Below, in pieces: positions 1-5,187 of a stretch of DNA of 19,283 nucleotides. Below the pieces are notes generated by a model. That model had not been told where the DNA came from, made no database searches, and worked only from the letters and a program-made list of their open reading frames with translations. The position numbers were made by a program, and so were the translations under genes. The stretch is from the NCBI GenBank assembly GCA_016844565.1, contig JAENJB010000004.1:1-19283 (forward strand). Direction: 5' to 3'. Numbering within the stretch: position 1 is the stretch's first letter; each line of letters starts with the position of its first letter. This DNA comes from Dehalococcoidia bacterium (lineage in GTDB: Bacteria; Chloroflexota; Dehalococcoidia; JAENJB01).

Positions 1-1
1 C

Positions 2-385
2 GTGGGTTTCATCCACAAGCTACCTCAGGCCCTGGTTGCCGCCTTCAGGGCTACCCTGGAGGAGCTGGAGGATGCCAGTCTGCTCCTTCATGTGGTCGAT
101 ATCAACCATCCTGTGGCCGCCGAGCAATATCTGACAGTGGAGGACGAGCTCATCGAACTGGAACTCGCTGCGAAGCCACGCCTGGTGGCGCTGAACAAAG
201 TGGACCTTATTGCTGCAGACGAAGCCTCGTTGGACTCCAGGCTGGTGGAAGAGAGGCTGGCCCGTTTTCCCGGGCTTTCGGCGGACGACGCCGTCTTCCT
301 GTCGGCGGAGAGGGGTTGGGGCATCAACCGTCTGCTGGTTAAGGTCGAGGTGGCGCTGCAAAGTTCGATCCATACCGAGGGTTAG
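2..385 (+). CDS. hflX: GTPase HflX, C-terminal part (5' end outside window)
   Basis: This is the 3' end of a ribosome-associated GTPase of the HflX family, which in other bacteria splits or rescues stalled 70S ribosomes. The window opens inside the G3 motif: the visible VGFIHKLP is the end of the DTVGFI-type switch II motif. The apparent GTG start at position 2 is therefore an internal valine codon, not a start. LVAAFRATLEEL and LLLHVVD follow as in HflX, then the G4 motif NKVD (visible residues 65-68) and a G5-like SAERGWGI near residue 102. The protein ends at a TAG at 383-385, where HflX proteins with short C-termini normally end. The N-terminal HflX domain, Walker A and most of the gene lie upstream of the window. 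Family assignment is firm. Confidence 0.9.
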   Translation: MGFIHKLPQALVAAFRATLEELEDASLLLHVVDINHPVAAEQYLTVEDELIELELAAKPRLVALNKVDLIAADEASLDSRLVEERLARFPGLSADDAVFLSAERGWGINRLLVKVEVALQSSIHTEG

Positions 386-535
386 GGTCAGGCGCCCCGT
401 TTTCCTGTTGTAGAGACATTATGTAAGCTTCGTTCTCCGGGGAGTGGGTCGCACTATAAGTGTTATGTCGCATCAAACGCTGAAATGCATAGTGTTGGGT
501 TGGCGGCCCGGGCATGTTGTCATCGGCGCAGAAGA

Positions 536-584
536 CCAGACTGCCGGTGGCGCGAGTAGCGCTGACGGTAGCCCGGCAGTCTGG
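536..584. repeat. 12-bp perfect inverted repeat downstream of hflX
   Basis: CCAGACTGCCGG (536-547) and CCGGCAGTCTGG (573-584) are perfect reverse complements around a 25-nt loop. Pairing can extend by one A:T (535/585) and beyond a G:T wobble. It lies about 150 nt past the hflX stop and is followed by only three T residues, so it is a weak candidate for an intrinsic terminator. It could equally be a protein-binding dyad. The rest of 386-626 shows no credible gene. Confidence 0.4.
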
Positions 585-626
585 TTTGCAGTCAGGAAAA
601 CCGAGGGGTCGATGATCGGTGCGGGG

Positions 627-1449
627 CTATTTACCCTCGACGGACCGGTACCGGTCATCTCTCTCATGAAAGCCTGAGCGGGCGCCCTTTTCCCGGCGCT
701 TCTTGAAGAAGTTGTACTCGTCGTCTTCCCATCGGAGGTTGGTGAACAGGGTATGAGTGATGTAGCCCTGGCTGAAGCCGTGAGTCAGTCCCATGGACTC
801 GTAGGAGAGCTGTCGATGGGCTTTGCCGATGGCGATGCCGTCCCTGGGCATGAGGCACACGAGGCCGGCTAGCCTATCGGTCGTTTCCGCGAGCTTGTCA
901 ATCGGGACGGAGGCATTGACCAGGCCGATGCGCTCGGCCTCCTTGCCATCGATGGTCTTGCCGGTGAGGAGGAGTTCCATGGCCCTCTTGATGCCCACAG
1001 TTGCCATCAGGATGGGGATGGTGCCCATGCCGCTGCCGGCAAAGCCCATTCTCTGGTCGAAGTGGCCGATCTGGGAGTCTTCGGCGACCACGGCCAGGTC
1101 GCAGCAAAGCATGAGAATCATTCCTTCGCCGAGGCAGTAGCCGTGTACCTGGGCAATGGTGACCTTGGGGAAGAGGAACAGGCGGCGATGGTTGGCGTCG
1201 AAGGTCTTGCGGTCTACCTTAAGTCGAATCCGCTGGCTGGGGCGTCTCTCCCCCTTCTCTCCTGTGCCATATCCATATACGAAGCCGACGGTGGTCAGAT
1301 CGTGACCTGAGGAAAAGGCCCGCCCGGCAGCCTTTATGCCCCTTCTGTCCCGGGAAATCCCAGGCATTGAGCTTCTCCGGGAGGTTCAAAGTGATCCTGG
1401 CGATGGTATCTTTGGTCTCATAGATTACGGTGGAGAATTTTTTCTTCAA
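627..1449 (-). pseudogene. Enoyl-CoA hydratase/crotonase family gene, frameshifted with a short internal deletion
   Basis: Two minus-strand frames make up one crotonase-family gene. The first starts at TTG 1449, eight bases after AAGGAG, and encodes MKKKFSTVIYETKDTIARI and then NLPEKLNA. Around 1370 the match jumps frame, and the second frame carries IKAAGRAFSSGHDL (first oxyanion-hole region), HGYCLGEGM (second oxyanion loop), the acyl-CoA-binding core and the C-terminal helices, ending at TAG 627-629. Intact crotonases have roughly 25 residues between KLNA and the IKAAG-equivalent strand. Here only about nine codons lie between, so a net out-of-frame loss of some 45-50 bp is more likely than a single-base error. 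The usual Pro-Glu of the second catalytic loop is also not recognisable (GHFDQRMGF). Fatty-acid or aromatic acyl-CoA beta-oxidation would be the ancestral role. A functional product is unlikely unless the assembly is wrong. Confidence 0.8.
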
Positions 1450-1509
1450 GACAGAAGCTCCTTCTAGCTGGCATCTCGGTGCCGTTCTTCTTCACTGGGG
1501 TGACAGCGC

Positions 1510-1538
1510 ATTCTAATTTTTAGCGCTCCTGGTGTCAA
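1510..1538 (-). promoter_or_regulatory. Sigma-70-type promoter of the crotonase gene
   Basis: On the minus strand TTGACA (1538-1533) and TAGAAT (1515-1510) are separated by exactly 17 bp. This is a perfect -35 and a 5/6 -10. The predicted transcript start near 1503 leaves a leader of about 54 nt before the TTG start at 1449. Confidence 0.65.
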
Positions 1539-1589
1539 ATCGAAGGTTGCTTATCAATCCGCTCGCGTCTGTTGCCAAACTACCTCAAT

Positions 1590-1618
1590 TTGACCCGTCG
1601 GCCTGCTTAAGGTAGAAT
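1590..1618 (+). promoter_or_regulatory. Sigma-70-type promoter of the ABC ATPase gene
   Basis: TTGACC (1590-1595), a 17-bp spacer and TAGAAT (1613-1618) match the housekeeping consensus at 5/6 and 5/6. The predicted start near 1625 gives a leader of about 40 nt containing GAGGAGG, about 5 nt before the GTG start at 1666. Confidence 0.6.
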
Positions 1619-1665
1619 AAGACTGGTCGATACGTTATGTAAAGTACGTTGACGAGGAGGCTAGG

Positions 1666-2433
1666 GTGAACCAGGTTGTTTTAGACAGGGTGACCAAGCG
1701 GTTTGGCAAGGTGGTGGCGGTGAACAACTTGAGTCTTGAGGTCAAGGATAGAGAGTTCTTGGTGATTGTGGGGCCTTCCGGGTGCGGCAAGACCACTACC
1801 CTGCGTCTAATCGCCGGTCTGGAGGACCCCGACTCTGGCGATGTCTACATCGGCGGTGAGCTGATGAACGACGTTGACGTCAGCAAGCGGGGGGTGCACA
1901 TGGTATTCCCCAGCTTTGCCTTGTGGCCGCATATGAGAGTGATGGACGAAAAAGGCTTCAGCAATCTGAGCTTTCCGCTGAAGGTCAGGCAGTGGATGGG
2001 TGACCGCATCAAAAGCAGGATGCTGGAAGTTAGTCAGAAGGTGGGCATTGAGGAGTCCCTGTTTAAGCGGAAGCCCAGCCAGCTTTCCGAGGGACAGAAG
2101 CAGAAGGTGGCCATAGGCAGGGCCATTGTCGTGGTGCCGCGGGTCTTGCTCATGGATGATCCGATGACCAATATTGATCCACCCAGCCGGCTGCAGGTGC
2201 GGGAGGAAATCATGAAGGTGCACCGCCAGGTGAATACGACGACTATCTATGTGACGCACAACATGGCCGATGCCATGGCTCTGGCCGACAGGATTGCGGT
2301 GATGAGAGACGGCGCCGTCGTCCAGGTGGGCACCCCGGAGGAAATATACCATCAGCCTCTGGATAGCTTCGTGTCCGGCTTTGTGAGGAGCTACGAGGCG
2401 GCGCTGCCGCCGAGCTGGAGGAAGACGGCGTAA
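1666..2433 (+). CDS. Orphan ABC transporter ATP-binding protein with altered catalytic motifs
   Basis: The 255-residue protein is an ABC nucleotide-binding domain most like the MalK/UgpC/PotA group but without their C-terminal TOBE/OB domain. Walker A is intact (GPSGCGKT, residues 36-43). The Q-loop reads VFPSFALWPHM, so the usual Gln is Pro82. The signature is LSEGQ (140-144) instead of LSGGQ. Walker B is VLLMDD, with Asp165 where the catalytic Glu normally sits. The H-loop His198 is present in YVTHN. The GTG start follows a strong GAGGAGG site. No permease or binding protein adjoins it; the neighbours are a divergent crotonase remnant and a convergent SDR gene. The only binding protein in the window is 10 kb away. 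It may be a slow or regulatory ATPase, a component paired with distant permeases, or a gene in decay. Fold assignment is certain, substrate unknown. Confidence 0.88.
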   Translation: MNQVVLDRVTKRFGKVVAVNNLSLEVKDREFLVIVGPSGCGKTTTLRLIAGLEDPDSGDVYIGGELMNDVDVSKRGVHMVFPSFALWPHMRVMDEKGFSNLSFPLKVRQWMGDRIKSRMLEVSQKVGIEESLFKRKPSQLSEGQKQKVAIGRAIVVVPRVLLMDDPMTNIDPPSRLQVREEIMKVHRQVNTTTIYVTHNMADAMALADRIAVMRDGAVVQVGTPEEIYHQPLDSFVSGFVRSYEAALPPSWRKTA

Positions 2434-2439
2434 GGAATC

Positions 2440-2464
2440 CCGTGTCAGATATGGAATGACACGG
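2440..2464. terminator. Stem-loop between convergent ABC and SDR genes
   Basis: CCGTGTCA (2440-2447) and TGACACGG (2457-2464) form a perfect 8-bp stem around a 9-nt loop. It fills almost the whole 31-bp gap between the ABC stop (2433) and the SDR stop (2465). Neither side has a T tract, so it is at best a weak bidirectional terminator. The right arm GGAATGACACGG is identical to the right end of the repeat at 13938-14018, so it may be a repeat remnant. Confidence 0.4.
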
Positions 2465-3244
2465 CTAGCGCAGCCAGGAGCCTCCGTCTACCGGCAGAAT
2501 CTGCCCGGTGACGAAGTCCGAATCCTCTGATGAGAGGAACACTGCCGCTCCCACCAGGTCCTCAGGCACTTCCTCCCGTTTGATACAGCGCGCCTGCGCG
2601 GTGCTACTCTTTAAGGAAGCTGAACCCCCGGCATCCAGTCCCGCCAGGCTGGCCTCGGTCATTGTGGCCCCTGGCGCAATGCAGTTGACACAGATGTTGT
2701 GCTCTCCCATGGCCCGGGCCAGGAGCCTGGTCATGGTGATCACCGCTCCCTTGCTGGTGGCGTAGTGCAAGCGCTGGGTAGCGCCCGGTGTTCCGGAGGC
2801 AGTCCCGGAAGCGATGTTGACTATCTTGCCTTTCTTCTGCTGTTGCATGTAGGGAGCCACCGCCTTGCAGCAAAGCCATACCCCCCTGACATTCACCGCG
2901 AAGATGCGGTCCCATTCTTCCACGGTCCATGTGTGCCAGGGCTTACGAGGCAGACCGTAATAGATGGCGGCATTGTTTACCAGAATGTCGATCTTGCCGA
3001 AGCGTTCCACCGTTTTTTTGGCCATCTCGTTGGTGCTGGTTTCTTGCGATACATCGGTTTGGAGCGCTATGGCGGTCCCACCTGCGGCCTCTATCTCTCG
3101 AGCAACCTTCTGAGCGTTCTCCAGCAGGACTTCAGCGATGACGACCTTTGCCCCCTCTCGGGCGAACCTCAGAGCGTAGGCCCGGCCGATGCCGCGCCCG
3201 GCGCCGGTTATGATGGCTACCTTGTCCTGAAGCATGGGCGACAT
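2465..3244 (-). CDS. Short-chain dehydrogenase/reductase (FabG-like)
   Basis: This is a 259-residue classical SDR, an NAD(P)-dependent oxidoreductase of alcohols or ketones with a Rossmann fold. The coenzyme-binding TGAGRGIG is at residues 13-20, the structural NNAA at 90-93, Asn118 in AVNV, the catalytic Ser146 in NIAS, and Tyr161/Lys165 in YATSK. IAPGATMTEA and the C-terminal TGQILPVDGG are typical of the FabG/BDH group. The ATG start at 3244 is set by AAAGGAGG with a 5-nt spacer. No acidic residue clearly fixes NAD over NADP; Glu38 near the end of beta-2 would fit NAD. It is transcribed toward the ABC gene, with a small hairpin between them. A small dyad (TCACAA, 4 nt, TTGTGA) lies 41 nt upstream of the start. 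Substrate cannot be inferred; a hydroxyacyl-CoA or alicyclic/aromatic alcohol would suit the context. Confidence 0.9.
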   Translation of the reverse strand: MSPMLQDKVAIITGAGRGIGRAYALRFAREGAKVVIAEVLLENAQKVAREIEAAGGTAIALQTDVSQETSTNEMAKKTVERFGKIDILVNNAAIYYGLPRKPWHTWTVEEWDRIFAVNVRGVWLCCKAVAPYMQQQKKGKIVNIASGTASGTPGATQRLHYATSKGAVITMTRLLARAMGEHNICVNCIAPGATMTEASLAGLDAGGSASLKSSTAQARCIKREEVPEDLVGAAVFLSSEDSDFVTGQILPVDGGSWLR

Positions 3245-3349
3245 TTTTTCCTCCTTTAGCTGCTCGAGGGCACTACCAACCGCATCACAAGGTTTTGTGA
3301 CTTGTCCGATAGCTGAGATACAAACTTTTGGTCTGGCCGTGCCGCCGGG

Positions 3350-3829
3350 CTACTTACGGCTGGCGCTGACCAGGATCTGAATGGTAAAGAGCAGGCTCAC
3401 CAGGCCGCAGATGATACTGAGGATGCCGACTACCATCATGTAGGGCCCCATCAAGGCTTCCAGTTGCGGTCCTCCTGCGCCAGCGGCGAAGGCATTGCCG
3501 GCCCGGATGCCGACGGTGATCATCGTGATGGCGGTGATGGTCACGGCAACAGTGAAGATCCAGAAGTTCCAGTTGATGAGCTTGGGCCAGGCGATAGGTT
3601 TGCCCAGCATAGGCAGCAGGTAATAGATAACGGTCCACAGGGTCAGCGATATCCAGCCCAGGGTGCCAACATGTACATGGGCGCCGATTATTATGCGAGC
3701 GGGTCCCTGAAGGAAATTGTAGATGGGCTGTTGGGCCTGGAGGGCCCCCTGGATAGTGGCCCAAGCGAAGAAGATGGCGGCGGCGACCAGGAACTTGACC
3801 AGGCGGCGGTTCTCAGCGGGGACTTGCAT
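3350..3829 (-). CDS. Four-TM membrane protein related to heme-copper oxidase subunit I (cbb3/NOR type)
   Basis: The 159-residue protein is almost entirely membrane-embedded, with hydrophobic spans at about 11-31, 45-74, 88-110 and 127-154. The second carries GAHVHVGTLGW followed by TVIYYLLPMLG, a pattern seen in the heme-ligand helices of cbb3 oxidase and nitric oxide reductase subunit I, with His51 and His53 as candidate ligands. A full subunit I has 12 or more helices, so this is a small stand-alone relative, not an oxidase by itself. No subunit II/III, cytochrome c or nitrogen-oxide gene is nearby. The ATG at 3829 follows AGGAGG by 9 nt. It has its own promoter with an operator-like dyad and two leader hairpins, suggesting regulated expression, perhaps redox-linked (inference). 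Family link is moderate and function unknown. Confidence 0.65.
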   Translation of the reverse strand: MQVPAENRRLVKFLVAAAIFFAWATIQGALQAQQPIYNFLQGPARIIIGAHVHVGTLGWISLTLWTVIYYLLPMLGKPIAWPKLINWNFWIFTVAVTITAITMITVGIRAGNAFAAGAGGPQLEALMGPYMMVVGILSIICGLVSLLFTIQILVSASRK

Positions 3830-3865
3830 TGTGTAATACCTCCTCTACCTCATTCCCTCGGGTTC

Positions 3866-3919
3866 ATGTCTGAGAGCAGACATTCCCTTTTGGGCGTTCC
3901 CAGAGACTCGCTGGGAACG
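3866..3919 (-). promoter_or_regulatory. Two leader hairpins upstream of the oxidase-like gene
   Basis: CGTTCCCAG (3895-3903) and CTGGGAACG (3911-3919) form a perfect 9-bp stem with a 7-nt loop. ATGTCT (3866-3871) and AGACAT (3878-3883) form a 6-bp stem with a 6-nt loop. Both lie in the predicted 5' leader between the promoter at 3929-3958 and the start at 3829, and leave the ribosome-binding site free. They could stabilise the mRNA or bind a regulator. No known riboswitch is recognised. Confidence 0.4.
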
Positions 3920-3928
3920 ATGCGTGGG

Positions 3929-3958
3929 AAGATAACATATGATTACTTGTTATGTCAA
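3929..3958 (-). promoter_or_regulatory. Promoter with embedded dyad operator for the oxidase-like gene
   Basis: On the minus strand TTGACA (3958-3953) and TATCTT (3934-3929) are 18 bp apart. The spacer is filled by a dyad, ATAACA (3932-3937) - 10 nt - TGTTAT (3948-3953), a 22-bp site with 6-bp perfect arms that overlaps the edges of both hexamers. That is the position expected of a repressor or a MerR-like distorting activator. The motif is not the TTGAT-N4-ATCAA of FNR/NNR. Confidence 0.5.
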
Positions 3959-3990
3959 TACCTTTTGACTGAGGTTTCTGAGGAAGCTAC

Positions 3991-4063
3991 TGGGCTCGGC
4001 AGGATTTGAACCTACGACCAATCGGTTATGAGCCGACCGCTCTAACCCCTGAGCTACGAGCCC
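3991..4063 (-). tRNA. tRNA with anticodon CAT (Met elongator or Ile2)
   Basis: The minus strand folds into a complete 73-nt cloverleaf. The 7-bp acceptor stem is GGGCTCG/CGAGCCC with discriminator A. The D arm is GCTC/GAGC, the anticodon stem GTCGG/CCGAT with loop CTCATAA, and the T arm GTAGG-TTCAAAT-CCTGC. The anticodon CAT lies at 4030-4028. The G1:C72 pair excludes initiator tRNA. The D loop and the TTGGTCGTAGGTTCAAATCC segment resemble tRNA-Ile2 (read after lysidine modification of C34) more than elongator Met, but this cannot be settled without the genome's other CAT tRNAs. CCA is not encoded. Confidence 0.93.
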
Positions 4064-4116
4064 CTGTCGGATGGGGAAAAGGAGATCAAGGCAAATTAAA
4101 GGCGATTCAATTAACA

Positions 4117-4146
4117 AGATTACACGAAAAACAATTTGCCTGTCAA
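4117..4146 (-). promoter_or_regulatory. Probable promoter of the tRNA gene
   Basis: On the minus strand TTGACA (4146-4141) is followed after 18 bp by TAATCT (4122-4117), a perfect -35 with a weak -10. Transcription would start about 47 nt before the mature tRNA 5' end at 4063. Confidence 0.4.
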
Positions 4147-4164
4147 AAACCTGCCCTATTCTGA

Positions 4165-4248
4165 CTGTCATTGCGAGCGTAGCGAAGCAATCTCATAAGA
4201 GTTGCTTGGAGATTGCCACGCCCTTCTTCGAAGGGCTCGCAATGACAG
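4165..4248. repeat. Dispersed repeat copy A (CTGTCATTGCGAGC terminal inverted repeat)
   Basis: The element is bounded by CTGTCATTGCGAGC (4165-4178) and its exact reverse complement GCTCGCAATGACAG (4235-4248). The internal GAAGCAATCTC is also found in copies B, C and D. It is too short to code for anything and resembles a REP/MITE-like mobile intergenic palindrome. It lies between the tRNA promoter and the hydrolase promoter. Confidence 0.8.
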
Positions 4249-4259
4249 AGGGGGATGGT

Positions 4260-4288
4260 TTGACATTCCTTCCTTCAGAGGTTATCTT
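4260..4288 (+). promoter_or_regulatory. Promoter of the isochorismatase-fold gene
   Basis: TTGACA (4260-4265), a 17-bp spacer and TATCTT (4283-4288) lie 52 bp before the ATG. The -10 matches that proposed for the oxidase-like gene (TATCTT). The leader is about 46 nt and carries GAGGAGG. Confidence 0.6.
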
Positions 4289-4340
4289 ATGAAATCCCCT
4301 TGATGGCGCCAGTCTTGTTCACGGTGAGGAGGAGCATTAG

Positions 4341-4967
4341 ATGGCCGTCATATTCCCGCTGGAATCTAAGAAGACCGCTTTGCTCATCTACGATGTAACT
4401 AACGAGATGGCCGACCCCGGCGGGGCTTTCTACGACCCCTCCGTGAATAGGATACTTTCTCAGATTCAGAAGCTGCTGACTCTGTGTCGCCGCAGGGGAA
4501 TTCCCGTTTTCTACACCGTTCCGGTGAATAAGGGGGCGGAAGATATGGGCCGCATGGCCGACTTCTACCCTGAGCTGGCCAGCAGGCGCCTCTTCCGGCC
4601 CGGCAGCTACGGCTCTCAGGTGCACTCCTCCATAAAGCCGGAGGCCGTTGATAGAGTGATTGAGAAACCGAGGTATGGGGCCTTCTACGGCACCAGGCTC
4701 AACCAGCGACTGCGTCGCAAGGGGATAGATACCATCCTGATATGCGGGATATCTACTCAGGTCGGCTGTGGCACCACGGCCAGGGAAGCGGCCAGTCGTG
4801 ACTACAAGGTGGTCATGGTAAGGGACGCCTGTCTGTCCAGACCCATAGCCGACCAGGGTTGGGGCCCCGTAAACCAGGAGGATGTGGAGAGGGTCCACAT
4901 GAGCACCCTCGCCCGCTCCTTTGCCATGGTAGCGAGCACCGATGAGGTGATGAGAAAGTTAAGTTGA
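4341..4967 (+). CDS. Isochorismatase-fold hydrolase with shifted active-site cysteine
   Basis: The 208-residue protein has the Rossmann-like isochorismatase/cysteine-hydrolase fold. Asp18 (LLIYDVTNEM) and Lys109 (EKPRYGAFYGT) match the conserved Asp and Lys. In amidase members such as nicotinamidase the third residue is the nucleophilic Cys in a T-N-V-C pattern. Here the motif reads GISTQVGCGTTA, placing Gly142 at that position and Cys143 one residue later. EntB isochorismatase has the same Gly-Cys arrangement (family knowledge) and hydrolyses a vinyl ether without a Cys nucleophile. The start ATG follows GAGGAGG and a good promoter. It is monocistronic, flanked by repeat copies A and B. Isochorismate itself is unlikely to be the substrate because no siderophore genes are nearby. 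Hydrolysis of an amide or enol-ether intermediate in aromatic-acid catabolism is speculation. Confidence 0.85.
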   Translation: MAVIFPLESKKTALLIYDVTNEMADPGGAFYDPSVNRILSQIQKLLTLCRRRGIPVFYTVPVNKGAEDMGRMADFYPELASRRLFRPGSYGSQVHSSIKPEAVDRVIEKPRYGAFYGTRLNQRLRRKGIDTILICGISTQVGCGTTAREAASRDYKVVMVRDACLSRPIADQGWGPVNQEDVERVHMSTLARSFAMVASTDEVMRKLS

Positions 4968-4973
4968 CACAAG

Positions 4974-5120
4974 CTGTCATTGCGAGGCACGTAGTGCCGA
5001 AGCAATCTCGGAAGGGATGGGTTGGGATGGCCACGCCCCGAGGTGAAGGGCGGATCCTTCGGCCTCCGCCTGCGGCGGATTGGCCTCAGAGCCTGCCCTG
5101 AGTGGAACGAAGGGATGACA
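4974..5120. repeat. Dispersed repeat copy B, enlarged and with a degenerate right end
   Basis: The left end CTGTCATTGCGAGGCACG is typical of the family, followed by GAAGCAATCTC. The right end is only GGGATGACA. The interior contains GGCCACGCCC (compare GCCACGCCC in copy A) and CTCAGAGCCTGCCCTGAG (also in copy E), so it is a mosaic of modules. It occupies the gap between the hydrolase stop and UbiD1. Confidence 0.7.
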
Positions 5121-5187
5121 TTTTGGTAGCAAGGGAGAGTGATTTGGCCGCTCTGGTGGCAACGATATACTTGCTGAGGAGGTTGAA

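Noticed and set aside
643..656. Perfect 14-bp palindrome GACCGGTACCGGTC
   Set aside because: It falls within the crotonase C-terminal codons (Asp-Arg-Tyr-Arg-Ser) and is likely a codon coincidence.
444..677. A 77-codon plus-strand frame after hflX
   Set aside because: It has no ribosome-binding site, no recognisable motif, spans the inverted repeat and runs into the 3' end of the crotonase remnant.
3285..3300. TCACAA-GGTT-TTGTGA dyad upstream of the SDR as a CRP site
   Set aside because: The half-sites have the opposite polarity to TGTGA-N6-TCACA and no promoter is aligned to it; it is mentioned only within the SDR entry.
5144..5171. Promoter-like TTGGCC-16-TATACT before UbiD1
   Set aside because: A start 7 nt after the -10 would fall inside the GAGGAGG ribosome-binding site at about 5176-5182, leaving no usable leader, so it was not listed.
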